The notes below the pieces were generated by a model. It was given only the letters and a program-made list of their open reading frames with translations. It ran no database searches and was not told where the DNA came from. Source: CAG-217 sp963642245 (lineage in GTDB: Bacteria > Bacillota > Clostridia > Oscillospirales > Acutalibacteraceae). Taken from it: DNA of 21,151 nucleotides. Position 1 is the first letter of the stretch, and each line of letters opens with the position of its first letter. The position numbers were made by a program, and so were the translations under genes. Where the stretch lies: positions 1 through 21,151 of the forward strand of contig CAVIFY010000035.1 in NCBI GenBank assembly GCA_963642245.1, written 5' to 3'. Below are positions 14,841 through 21,151 of this stretch, in pieces.

Positions 14841-15757
14841 TGTCTGCACTGTATTACTGCCGCCAGACCACCACCGCCTGCAAGGGCATACCGTACCCCA
14901 GCAAGACCCACCCTTACAAATACGGCACCTCCGGCTGCGTTTATACCAGCGGCTGCGGGGTGTGCGCGTCCTTAATGGCGCTGCGCAATTCCACCACGCG
15001 GGTGTTCGATACCCGCCAGTGGACCCACCGCTGTTTGAGTATAGGCGCCCGAGCGGCAGAGGGCACGGATATGGCCGTGGTGGCCCGGTATATGAAAGAA
15101 AAATACGGCCTGGACTACGCCGTTACCACCGATATGAACCGGTTGGTGACCCACCTGCAAAAGGGCTATAAGGCCATTATCAATGTGAGCGGCGGGGGCA
15201 AAATGCTCTTTTCCAACAGTGGGCACTATGTGCTGGCTGCCGGGATCGACAAAAACGGCAATTTGATCATTTTGGATCCGTATTGGTACGACGGCAAGTT
15301 CACTTTGACCGCCGATCGTCGCAAGTACACCCGGGTGAAGAATGGCAGGGAAGTGTATGTGCGCCCGGCAGACCTGAAGAGCGATGTGCTGTCCCTGTGG
15401 CTGTTTACCCCCAAGCGAGATGTGCGCCTGGCCTATTCCGTCAACGATATTCATTATCGCAAGCCGGAGCCCACACCACCGACGGTAAAGCCCGGCACTT
15501 ACAATTTGACCGCCGTGCGGGGGATATACAAGGGCGCAGGCGCCGCCACCGGGCGCAAGACCGTAGGGGAACTGACGGAGAACGGTAAGGCCCACGCCAC
15601 TACTTCTAACTCCAAAGCAGACGCGTATCTCAAGAAAGGCACCGCCGTTACCCTGACGGATATTCGCTTGCTGTCCACCGGCAACCTGTGGGGTCATTGC
15701 CCCTCCGGCTGGCTTTGTATTTGGGAGAAACAGGGGAATAAAACATTCATCAAATAG
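14840..15757 (+). CDS. Endolysin-like C39-type cysteine peptidase with C-terminal SH3-like domain
   Basis: This 305-aa protein shows a papain-like C39 peptidase fold over about 1-195. The probable triad is Cys39 in 'YTSGCGVCASLMAL', His129 in 'NSGHYVLAAG' and Asp146 in 'IILDPYW'. After a proline-rich hinge (210-217, 'EPTPPTVKP') comes an SH3-like wall-binding domain of about 85 aa ending 'GHCPSGWLCIWEK'. There is no signal peptide, as expected for an endolysin exported through a holin. A very strong AGGAGGGGG site and the one-base overlap with the holin define the start. It probably cuts peptidoglycan peptides, but the bond is unknown. Close homologs exist in prophages and also as stand-alone clostridial genes. 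Confidence 0.8.
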   Translation: MSALYYCRQTTTACKGIPYPSKTHPYKYGTSGCVYTSGCGVCASLMALRNSTTRVFDTRQWTHRCLSIGARAAEGTDMAVVARYMKEKYGLDYAVTTDMNRLVTHLQKGYKAIINVSGGGKMLFSNSGHYVLAAGIDKNGNLIILDPYWYDGKFTLTADRRKYTRVKNGREVYVRPADLKSDVLSLWLFTPKRDVRLAYSVNDIHYRKPEPTPPTVKPGTYNLTAVRGIYKGAGAATGRKTVGELTENGKAHATTSNSKADAYLKKGTAVTLTDIRLLSTGNLWGHCPSGWLCIWEKQGNKTFIK

Positions 15758-15775
15758 GCAAAAAATAAGAAAAAA

Positions 15776-15802
15776 GGTGTGCGCGGCTGCGTACACCTTT
15801 TT
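15776..15802 (+). terminator. Terminator of the holin-endolysin pair
   Basis: A 9-bp stem GGTGTGCGC/GCGTACACC (one G-U pair, loop GGCT) is preceded by an A run and followed by five T. It starts 19 nt after the endolysin stop codon. Confidence 0.88.
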
Positions 15803-15820
15803 GTTTTGGACAAAAAAAGA

Positions 15821-15844
15821 CGCTCAACGCAAATGCGTTGAGCG
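15821..15844 (-). terminator. Terminator of the tRNA pair, bidirectional in shape
   Basis: CGCTCAACGCA and TGCGTTGAGCG form an 11-bp perfect stem (15821-15831 with 15834-15844; in practice a 4-nt loop). On the minus strand it is followed by TCTTTTTTT, five bases past the tRNA-Thr end. The plus strand also carries a T run (15846-15850). Confidence 0.88.
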
Positions 15845-15849
15845 CTTTT

Positions 15850-15925
15850 TGGAGCTGATAACCGGATTCGAACCGGTGACCTCGTCCTTACCAAGGACGT
15901 GCTCTGCCACCTGAGCCATATCAGC
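15850..15925 (-). tRNA. tRNA-Thr (anticodon GGT)
   Basis: On the minus strand the 76 nt fold as a full cloverleaf. The acceptor GCTGATA pairs with TATCAGC, the anticodon arm CGTCC-TTGGTAA-GGACG gives anticodon GGT, and the T arm reads CCGG-TTCGAAT-CCGG. The discriminator T is followed by an encoded CCA. It lies 6 nt downstream of tRNA-Asp and is co-transcribed with it. Confidence 0.96.
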
Positions 15926-15931
15926 ATATAT

Positions 15932-16008
15932 TGGCGACCCGGAACGGGTTCGAACCGTCGACCTCCAGCGTGACAGGCTGGCGTTCTAACCAACTGAACT
16001 ACCGGGCC
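15932..16008 (-). tRNA. tRNA-Asp (anticodon GTC)
   Basis: On the minus strand the 77 nt form a cloverleaf. The acceptor GGCCCGG pairs with CCGGGTC (one G-U pair), the anticodon arm CCAGC-CTGTCAC-GCTGG gives anticodon GTC, and the T loop is TTCGAAC. The discriminator G is followed by an encoded CCA. Confidence 0.96.
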
Positions 16009-16030
16009 AATTGGCTGTGTTGCGAGTTGT

Positions 16031-16059
16031 ATTATAACCGCTATGGACGCAGTTGTCAA
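16031..16059 (-). promoter_or_regulatory. Promoter of the tRNA-Asp/tRNA-Thr operon
   Basis: On the minus strand TTGACA (16054-16059) and TATAAT (16031-16036) are both perfect with a 17-bp spacer, as expected for a stable-RNA promoter. It is divergent from the M28 peptidase promoter 38 bp away. Confidence 0.92.
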
Positions 16060-16096
16060 GCACTTTTTTCAATTTTTTGAAAATATGGTGCTTTTG

Positions 16097-16125
16097 TTGA
16101 ATCCGGGCACCCTATGTAGTATAAT
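16097..16125 (+). promoter_or_regulatory. Promoter of the M28 peptidase gene
   Basis: TTGAAT (16097-16102, 5 of 6) and a perfect TATAAT (16120-16125) are 17 bp apart. The peptidase ATG lies about 25 nt after the expected start site. It may also drive the GH13 and PHP genes, since no good second promoter is seen before 17516. Confidence 0.85.
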
Positions 16126-16156
16126 AGAAACAGGTTCTGACTTGGAGGAACAAAGT

Positions 16157-17452
16157 ATGCGATTGACTTCCGGTGCCTCGGACGGCACGAGAAATTATAT
16201 AATAGACGGTATTCGCTATGTGTGCGCCAATTTTAAGGAGCGTGCGCCGGGCACCCACAGCGAGCGCAAGGCCCAGTCTTTCCTGGCCGGGGAGCTGGAG
16301 CAGTGGGCGGACGATGTGCAGGTAGAGAATTTTGATGTGCACCCCCACGCCTTTATGGGCTGGATCCCGGCAGCCGGTGTGGTGGCTATGCTTTCTGTGC
16401 TGTTTTACTGGCTCACATTTCGCGGCGTGGTCCACGGGGCGGCGCTGGCGGTGATCGCCCTGCTGTTCACTGTGCTGGCGGTGATCTGCCTGGTGGCGGA
16501 ATTTTTGCTGTATCGTGAATTTATCGACCCGCTGTTTCCAAAGAAAACCTCCCGCAATGTAATGGCGGTGCGCAAACCCAGCGGGGAAGTGCAGCGGCGG
16601 ATCATCTTTGGCGGGCACACGGACGCAGCCAACGAGTGGACTTATTCCCTCCACGGCGGGCTAAAGAGCCTGGCGCTGGTGATGGCCGGGTCCATCGGCG
16701 GGCTGCTGTTTGTGACTGTTTTTAATGTGATTTGGCTTTGTAACGCGATTTTCGGCAGCGGCTATGCCTCGGCCTTTTGGCTGGTGATGGGCGTGCTGGA
16801 ACTGGTGCTGGTGCCGTTCTTTATCGCCATTCTCTTTTTCATCAACTGGCGTGTGGTGGTAGACGGCGCCAACGACAATCTGACGGCGGATTTCATCGCC
16901 ATGGGCGTGCTGCGAGAGATGGCAGAGCAGAATATGCGATTTGAACACACCGAGGTGTGCGTGCTGCTCACCGGCTCGGAAGAGGCGGGCCTGCGGGGCG
17001 CCCTGGCCTATGCCAAGCGGCACAAGGCGGAGCTGGAGCAGGTGGAGACGGTATTTATCGCCATGGACACCATGCGGGAGATCGAGCAGTTGCAGATCTA
17101 CACCAGCGGCTGCACCGGCACCCAAAAGAATTCCAACGCCGTAGGCGAGCTGATCTATGAGGCCGGGGAGAACTGCGGTATTGAAATGCCGGAGACCGAC
17201 CTGTACCCCGGCGCCATTGACGCAGAGGGCTTTAGCCGCTACGGGTTGGAGGCTGCCGGCTTTTGCGGGGTAAACCACGACCCGCGCACCTACTACCATA
17301 CCCGGCTGGACACGCCGGACAATATCAGCGAGGCTTGTATCAATCTGTCGCTGGATATTTGCCTGGAGGCCGCCGGTCTGTATGACCGCTCCGGCGGGCT
17401 GGACGCCTTTCGTGAGGAGGGCAAAAAGCGCTTTAAGCACGGCCACAACTAA
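16157..17452 (+). CDS. Membrane-embedded M28-family zinc metallopeptidase
   Basis: This 431-aa protein carries the full metal-ligand set of M28 aminopeptidases: His154 and Asp156 in 'GGHTDAANEW', Asp240 in 'DGANDNLTAD', Glu275-Glu276 in 'LTGSEEAGLRG' (catalytic base and ligand), Asp304 in 'AMDTM' and His381 in 'YYHTRLDT'. It therefore looks active as an exopeptidase or related amidohydrolase. Four hydrophobic segments interrupt it, at about 69-88, 92-119, 170-198 and 205-230, with the first metal motif lying between the two pairs. That is unusual for the family, which is normally soluble or secreted. There is no separate signal peptide. The ATG at 16157 is chosen for the GGAGG 8 nt upstream; the frame is open further upstream, but that stretch covers the promoter. 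Confidence 0.88.
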   Translation: MRLTSGASDGTRNYIIDGIRYVCANFKERAPGTHSERKAQSFLAGELEQWADDVQVENFDVHPHAFMGWIPAAGVVAMLSVLFYWLTFRGVVHGAALAVIALLFTVLAVICLVAEFLLYREFIDPLFPKKTSRNVMAVRKPSGEVQRRIIFGGHTDAANEWTYSLHGGLKSLALVMAGSIGGLLFVTVFNVIWLCNAIFGSGYASAFWLVMGVLELVLVPFFIAILFFINWRVVVDGANDNLTADFIAMGVLREMAEQNMRFEHTEVCVLLTGSEEAGLRGALAYAKRHKAELEQVETVFIAMDTMREIEQLQIYTSGCTGTQKNSNAVGELIYEAGENCGIEMPETDLYPGAIDAEGFSRYGLEAAGFCGVNHDPRTYYHTRLDTPDNISEACINLSLDICLEAAGLYDRSGGLDAFREEGKKRFKHGHN

Positions 17453-17460
17453 GTCATTTT

Positions 17461-17490
17461 GCAGGGTGCCCACCGTACCGGCACCGCTGC
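17461..17490 (+). repeat. Intercistronic hairpin between M28 and GH13 genes
   Basis: GCAG-GGTGCC and GGCACC-GCTGC pair with one bulged base around a 9-nt loop. No T run follows, so it is not an intrinsic terminator. It ends just before the GH13 ribosome site AAGGGGGAA. It could be an mRNA-stability element or an operator. Confidence 0.35.
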
Positions 17491-17515
17491 GGAAAATATA
17501 AGGGGGAACTGACTT

Positions 17516-19438
17516 ATGCAAACCATTACACCAAACACCAGCCTGGCCCGGGTGATTCAAAATCCGCTGGGTCGCGATCTGCTGGAAAAAGTGCTGCTGA
17601 ACTTCGGCTTTAAGCCGGAGGATTTTGAGCGTTCCGCGCTGTCTAAGCTGAAAGTGAAGGCGCTGAGCCCGCTCACCGGCGGCGTGATCAAGAAGAGCAC
17701 GGTGCAGATGTTCTGCGATCTGCTGAACAGCGAGAGCAACGCCATTATTGCGCCGGACGACAGCCCCATTACGCCCCAGTGGTGGAAAGAGGCGGTGTTT
17801 TACCAAATTTATCCCCGCTCCTTTAAGGACTCCAACGGCGACGGGATCGGCGACATTAACGGTATTATTGAAAAGCTGGATTACCTAAAGGACCTGGGGG
17901 TGGACTGCATTTGGTGCAGCCCCATGTACAAAAGCCCCAATGATGATAACGGCTACGATATTTCCGACTACTACGATATTATGGACGATTTTGGCACCAT
18001 GGCGGACTTTGACCGTCTGCTGGATCAGGTCCATAAGCGGGGTATGCGGCTGATCATGGACTTGGTGGTGAACCATACTTCCGACGAGCACCCCTGGTTT
18101 GAGGCCGCCAAGCAGGACCGGCATAATAAGTACCATCAGTATTATATTTGGCGCCGGGACGACGGCAGCCACACCCCGCCCAACAACTGGGAGAGCCTGT
18201 TCTCCGGCTCCGCCTGGAATTATTATGAAGCGGTGGACAGCTGGGCCATGCACGCCTTTTCCAAAAAACAGATGGACCTGAACTGGGAGAACCCGGCGGT
18301 GCGCCACGATATTTACAAGATGATCAACTGGTGGCTGGACAAGGGCATTGATGGCTTCCGTATGGATGTGATCAACTTTATTTCCAAGTGGCCCAGCCTG
18401 CCGGACGGCGACCCGGTGGTGGGCAAGACCCTGGGCTTCTGCGGGGCGGAATTCTACTTCTACGGCCCCTGCCTGCACGAGTATTTGCATGAGATGAACC
18501 GCAACTGCTTTGGCCGCGGCGATAAGGAATATGTGACCGTGGGCGAGTGCGGCGGTCTGGGTATTGAGACGGCCAAGCTGACCACCGCAGACACCCGGCA
18601 GGAGCTGTCTATGGTGTTCAATTTTGACCACCTGGACAATGCGGGGCATATGCGCTTTGACGAGTACCAGTACGACCTGCGCAAGGCGGTAAAGACCATT
18701 CTCAAGTGGCAGGTGGAGTACACCAATCACTGCTGGCCCACGCTGCTGTTTGAAAATCACGATAACCCCCGGGTCACTTCCAAAGTGGACCCAACGGATA
18801 CATACGCCCCGGAGATCGCCAAGCTGTGCGCCGTGCTGGAAATGACTCTCAAAGGCAGCCCCTTTATCTATCAGGGACAGGAGCTGGGTATGACCAACAC
18901 CCACTTTGACAGTATGGACGATGTGCGGGATGTGGAGAGTATCAACCTGTACAACAAGCTGGTAGCAAAGGGTAAAAAGCCGGAGAAAGCGCTGCGGATC
19001 ATCAACGGCGGCTCCCGGGACCACGCCCGCACCCCCATGCAGTGGACGGCAGAGCCGGGCGCCGGGTTTACTGACGGCACCCCCTGGATCGGGATCAACA
19101 AAAGTGCGGTGCGCATTAACGCTGAAGATGAAGCAAAGGTGCCGGACAGCGTGCTCAATGACTTTAAGCGGCTGATCGCCCTGCGCCACGCCAATCCGGC
19201 GCTGGTGTACGGCGACTTTACCCAGCTGTGCCCGGAGGATAAGAATGTGGTGTGCTACAAGCGCACCCTGGACGGCAACACCTTCTTTGTGGAGCTGAAC
19301 CTGACCGGTGAGCGGCAGGATCGCCCCTATGACCCGGTGGGCTTTGAGCGTCTGTATTCCAACTACCACGACCACCGGGATGTGCTGATGCCCTTTGAGG
19401 CCAATGTGTACCTGGCAGAGGGCCAGGTCAAGGCCTGA
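17516..19438 (+). CDS. GH13 alpha-glucosidase (oligo-1,6-glucosidase type) with extra N-terminal domain
   Basis: This 640-aa protein has a family 13 core from about residue 87 ('WWKEAVFYQIYPRSFKDSNGDG'). The four conserved regions are 'DLVVNHTSD' (182-190), 'GFRMDVINF' with nucleophile Asp284, 'TVGECGG' with acid/base Glu344, and 'ENHDNPR' with Asp416. Val after the nucleophile (FRMDV) is the known mark of alpha-1,6-acting enzymes such as oligo-1,6-glucosidase, so isomaltose-type sugars or panose are likely; trehalose-6-phosphate hydrolase remains possible. There is no signal peptide, so it is probably cytoplasmic. Residues 1 to about 85 form an extra helical domain ('SLARVIQNPLGRDLLEKVL') not found in standard members, which are about 555 aa. 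The ATG at 17516 follows AAGGGGGAA by about 7 nt. The stop overlaps the next gene. Confidence 0.93.
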   Translation: MQTITPNTSLARVIQNPLGRDLLEKVLLNFGFKPEDFERSALSKLKVKALSPLTGGVIKKSTVQMFCDLLNSESNAIIAPDDSPITPQWWKEAVFYQIYPRSFKDSNGDGIGDINGIIEKLDYLKDLGVDCIWCSPMYKSPNDDNGYDISDYYDIMDDFGTMADFDRLLDQVHKRGMRLIMDLVVNHTSDEHPWFEAAKQDRHNKYHQYYIWRRDDGSHTPPNNWESLFSGSAWNYYEAVDSWAMHAFSKKQMDLNWENPAVRHDIYKMINWWLDKGIDGFRMDVINFISKWPSLPDGDPVVGKTLGFCGAEFYFYGPCLHEYLHEMNRNCFGRGDKEYVTVGECGGLGIETAKLTTADTRQELSMVFNFDHLDNAGHMRFDEYQYDLRKAVKTILKWQVEYTNHCWPTLLFENHDNPRVTSKVDPTDTYAPEIAKLCAVLEMTLKGSPFIYQGQELGMTNTHFDSMDDVRDVESINLYNKLVAKGKKPEKALRIINGGSRDHARTPMQWTAEPGAGFTDGTPWIGINKSAVRINAEDEAKVPDSVLNDFKRLIALRHANPALVYGDFTQLCPEDKNVVCYKRTLDGNTFFVELNLTGERQDRPYDPVGFERLYSNYHDHRDVLMPFEANVYLAEGQVKA

Positions 19439-20199
19439 TGCGGGACTGGCACATTCACCTGGAGCGCGGCCCGTACACCATAGAGTGGGCGGAGCAGTTT
19501 GTCCGACGGGCGGAAGAACAGGGGATCCGTGAGATCTGCCTGTTGGAGCACTCGGTGCGCTTTTTCGAGTTCCACCCCACCTTTGCCCAGGCGCGGGCAT
19601 ACAGCGACTACCAGCGGAACTGGTTTGATGAGAAAGTGCAGACCGCCCGCCATTTGGACGAATTCAAGCGCTTTGGCGATACGCTGCGAGCCAGGAATTA
19701 CCCGGTACAGATCAAGCTGGGGCTGGAGATCTGCTTTTTCCCCCAGCACGCGGATGTGATCGAGCAGGTGATCCGTGACGGCTATTTTGACCTGCTGCTG
19801 GGCAGCGTCCACTGGATCGACAACTGGACCTTTAACCAGCGGAAGAACCAGTGGCAGGGCAGGGATGTCAACGCCCTGTACCGTCGGTATTTTGAATTGC
19901 AAAACCAGGCGGCAGACAGCGGACTGTTTGACATTTTGGCCCATCCGGACCTGATCCGCTGCTTTGGCTTTACTCCGGATTTTGACTTGACGGAGCAGTA
20001 TAAAACCCTGTGCCAAAAAGTAAAGGCACAGGGTATGCTGCTGGAGATGAACGGCGCCAAGGGGCCGGGGCTGCACCCGGACTTTTTGGCTGTTGCCAAG
20101 GCCTGCGGTGTGCAGTTCTCTACCGGGTCGGACGCCCATTGCCCGGAAGATGTGGGCAAAAATCTGCCGGAGATCTATCGCCGACTGGCAGAGGACTAA
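19438..20199 (+). CDS. PHP-domain phosphoesterase (histidinol-phosphatase-like)
   Basis: This 253-aa PHP-superfamily protein has the metal-binding set His5-x-His7 ('DWHIHLE'), Glu37/His38, Glu97 ('GLEICFF'), His125 ('GSVHW'), His169 ('ILAHPD') and Asp232-x-His234 ('GSDAH'). It resembles the HisK-type histidinol phosphatases. No his genes are nearby; instead it is coupled to the GH13 gene by a TGATG overlap. Its real substrate may therefore be another phosphate ester such as a sugar phosphate (inference). Its stop overlaps that of the convergent membrane gene by 3 nt. Confidence 0.88.
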   Translation: MRDWHIHLERGPYTIEWAEQFVRRAEEQGIREICLLEHSVRFFEFHPTFAQARAYSDYQRNWFDEKVQTARHLDEFKRFGDTLRARNYPVQIKLGLEICFFPQHADVIEQVIRDGYFDLLLGSVHWIDNWTFNQRKNQWQGRDVNALYRRYFELQNQAADSGLFDILAHPDLIRCFGFTPDFDLTEQYKTLCQKVKAQGMLLEMNGAKGPGLHPDFLAVAKACGVQFSTGSDAHCPEDVGKNLPEIYRRLAED

Positions 20200-20720
20200 A
20201 TGCCGTAGATCCCGCTTTGCTCGTCTAAGAACCAGGCGATTTTCGGCGGGTAGAAAGTAAATAACATAAACAGCGCACTGACTGCAAGGAGTATGAGAAT
20301 GCCTGCGGTTTGTGCGCTTTTTCCTTGCAGCTTGCCGTTGTGGGTGAGCACGGTATCTACCCAAAATGCGCTGCCCACACCCAGGATAAAGGAGATAATA
20401 TCCAGCACCATAATATCCCTGCCGATGATCCCCTTGTAGGTAAAGAAAAAGGCTGTGATCACCCCAATACCGGTGAGCGCGCCCGCACAGTGCCGCGCCC
20501 AGGCGCCCGGCTGTCCCTTGGTGCTGCGCAGGGTGATCAGGCACCATAGGAGAAAGGGGAACCACAGGAGTTTTAAGTGCTCCCAGGGGCTTTCGTTCAC
20601 CGGGCACACCAGCGCCACCAGCCGGTTGTCCCCGGTCCATTGGTAAATAAAATGCCATAGGGTGCCCACAATGCTCACAAAGGCAAATCCGCCCCATTGC
20701 AGTTTTGTTTCGTTCTTCAT
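20196..20720 (-). CDS. Small multi-pass membrane protein (DUF6512-like)
   Basis: This 174-aa protein has about five hydrophobic segments. 'GTLWHFIYQWTGDNRLVALVCPVNESPWEHLKLLWFP' near the N-terminus, with its conserved-looking His, 'VNESPWEHLK' and later 'TYKGIIG', recalls the family of uncharacterised clostridial membrane proteins labelled DUF6512; I rely on memory for that name. The function is unknown. The ATG at 20720 is preferred over longer in-frame options because those run through the promoter -10 and into the repeat region. The ribosome site is weak (GGTGA). The gene is convergent with the PHP gene. Confidence 0.75.
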   Translation of the reverse strand: MKNETKLQWGGFAFVSIVGTLWHFIYQWTGDNRLVALVCPVNESPWEHLKLLWFPFLLWCLITLRSTKGQPGAWARHCAGALTGIGVITAFFFTYKGIIGRDIMVLDIISFILGVGSAFWVDTVLTHNGKLQGKSAQTAGILILLAVSALFMLFTFYPPKIAWFLDEQSGIYGI

Positions 20721-20757
20721 GCAATCACCGATAGAAGTGTATGCAGAATTTGGGGTT

Positions 20758-20763
20758 ATTATA
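20758..20763 (-). promoter_or_regulatory. Candidate -10 element for the small membrane protein gene
   Basis: A perfect TATAAT lies on the minus strand about 38 bases before the ATG at 20720. No matching -35 is seen at the expected distance, so the promoter is weak, activated or extended by other factors. Confidence 0.45.
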
Positions 20764-20840
20764 CAGTGGGTGCCTTGATTGTTGTTGGGCGCTTTTGCGG
20801 TGCGGTGTGGGCACCGCACCCTACATTGCCAACGAATAAA

Positions 20841-20918
20841 GCGGGCGGATACTATCCGCCCCTACGGCCGACTGGATACCAAAATGCCCTCGTAGGGGCG
20901 GCAATCTGCCGCCCGCCA
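20841..20918. repeat. 78-bp repeat, copy A
   Basis: The copy runs from GCGGGCGG to GCCCGCCA. The left hairpin GGGCGGAT/ATCCGCCC and right hairpin GGGCGGCA/TGCCGCCC are joined by a spacer. In addition CCGCCCCTACG of the left arm is the exact reverse complement of CGTAGGGGCGG in the right arm, so the whole unit can fold into an alternative large stem. Confidence 0.9.
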
Positions 20919-21073
20919 TGCCATGAAATTGTGCCGCAATTTTAACATTTCTGTAGGGCCGATGCCCACATCGGCCCGCCTGATCTCCGTTGGTGCTTGT
21001 AAAAGCAACGCTGGTAGGGCGGGGGCTTGCTCCCGCCGAATGAATTGTGCGTTGCGTGTGCGTTTACCGAAAA

Positions 21074-21151
21074 GCGGGCGAATACGATCCGCCCCTACGG
21101 CCGATCGGATACCAAAATGCTCTCGTAGGGGCGGCAATCTGCCGCCCGCCA
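21074..21151. repeat. 78-bp repeat, copy B
   Basis: Same length and orientation as copy A, differing at 5 of 78 positions by my count, with no gap. Its last base is the last base of the window, so the true right border of the unit is not visible. Confidence 0.9.

Larger units (their letters stand above)
20799..21151. repeat. Cluster of GTAGGG-hairpin palindromic repeats (non-coding)
   Basis: These 353 bases hold no convincing gene. They hold a series of palindromes next to a GTAGGG or CCCTAC tag: 20799-20820 (GGTGCGGTG/CACCGCACC, then CCCTAC), two hairpins in each 78-bp copy (see separate entries), 20956-20977 (GGGCCGATG/CATCGGCCC after GTAGGG) and 21018-21037 (GGCGGGGGC/GCTCCCGCC after GTAGG). 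Open frames crossing it are by-products of the GC-rich palindromes. The cluster reaches the window edge and may continue. Confidence 0.85.

Noticed and set aside
15850..16008. Direct att-like duplication of a tRNA 3' end
   Set aside because: I looked for a second copy of the tRNA-Thr or tRNA-Asp T-arm/acceptor sequence near the lysis genes and saw none in the window.
17885..19600. Long minus-strand open frame opposite GH13 and PHP genes
   Set aside because: It mirrors the codon pattern of the GH13 gene, whose four catalytic regions are intact on the plus strand.
20799..21151. CRISPR array
   Set aside because: The repeats are palindromic, irregularly spaced, differ in arm sequence and have no regular unique spacers; no cas genes are present.

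Overview
The window looks like chromosomal DNA from a Clostridia-type Firmicute, most likely a gut member of the Oscillospiraceae/Ruminococcaceae. That placement is inference. It rests on GC-rich genes with strong AGGAGG-type ribosome binding sites, near-consensus TTGACA-N16/17-TATAAT promoters in AT-rich gaps, a clostridial arginine operon that uses ArgJ, and genome-type palindromic repeats at the right end. The left edge cuts a gene. The right edge cuts, or ends exactly with, a repeat cluster.

Layout. (1) 1-2150, plus strand: the 3' end of a probable BMP-type substrate-binding protein with a terminator, then a sodium-coupled NSS-family transporter with a perfect consensus promoter and its own terminator. 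(2) 2156-12422, minus strand: one tightly packed operon, argC-argJ-argB-argD-argF-carA-carB, running from a consensus promoter at about 12460. It makes carbamoyl phosphate and citrulline from glutamate. Its last gene is unusual: the carbamoyl-phosphate synthase large chain continues in frame, without a stop, into a complete diaminopimelate epimerase (DapF). (3) 12608-15800: phage-type lysis genes on the plus strand, namely an 80-aa membrane/coiled-coil protein, an SPP1-type holin and a C39-like cysteine-peptidase endolysin with an SH3-like tail. No other phage genes are present. A minus-strand GH31 glycosidase with its own promoter, operator-like palindrome and terminator sits inside the set. 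(4) 15821-16059, minus strand: a tRNA-Asp/tRNA-Thr pair with a perfect promoter and a hairpin terminator. (5) 16097-20199, plus strand: a membrane-embedded M28 metallopeptidase, then a GH13 alpha-glucosidase with an extra N-terminal domain, translationally coupled to a PHP-type phosphoesterase. (6) 20196-20720, minus strand: a small multi-pass membrane protein. (7) 20799-21151: a non-coding cluster of GTAGGG-hairpin repeats, including two 78-bp copies that differ at 5 positions.

How the genes work together. ArgC, ArgJ, ArgB and ArgD form the acetyl-cycling route to ornithine, CarA/CarB makes carbamoyl phosphate, and ArgF joins them to citrulline; argG and argH are not in the window. The DapF fusion ties the last step of meso-diaminopimelate synthesis (cell wall and lysine) to the same message and polypeptide. 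The GH13 and GH31 enzymes look cytoplasmic and act on imported alpha-linked sugars. The lysis cassette is either a prophage remnant beside a tRNA or a domesticated release system.
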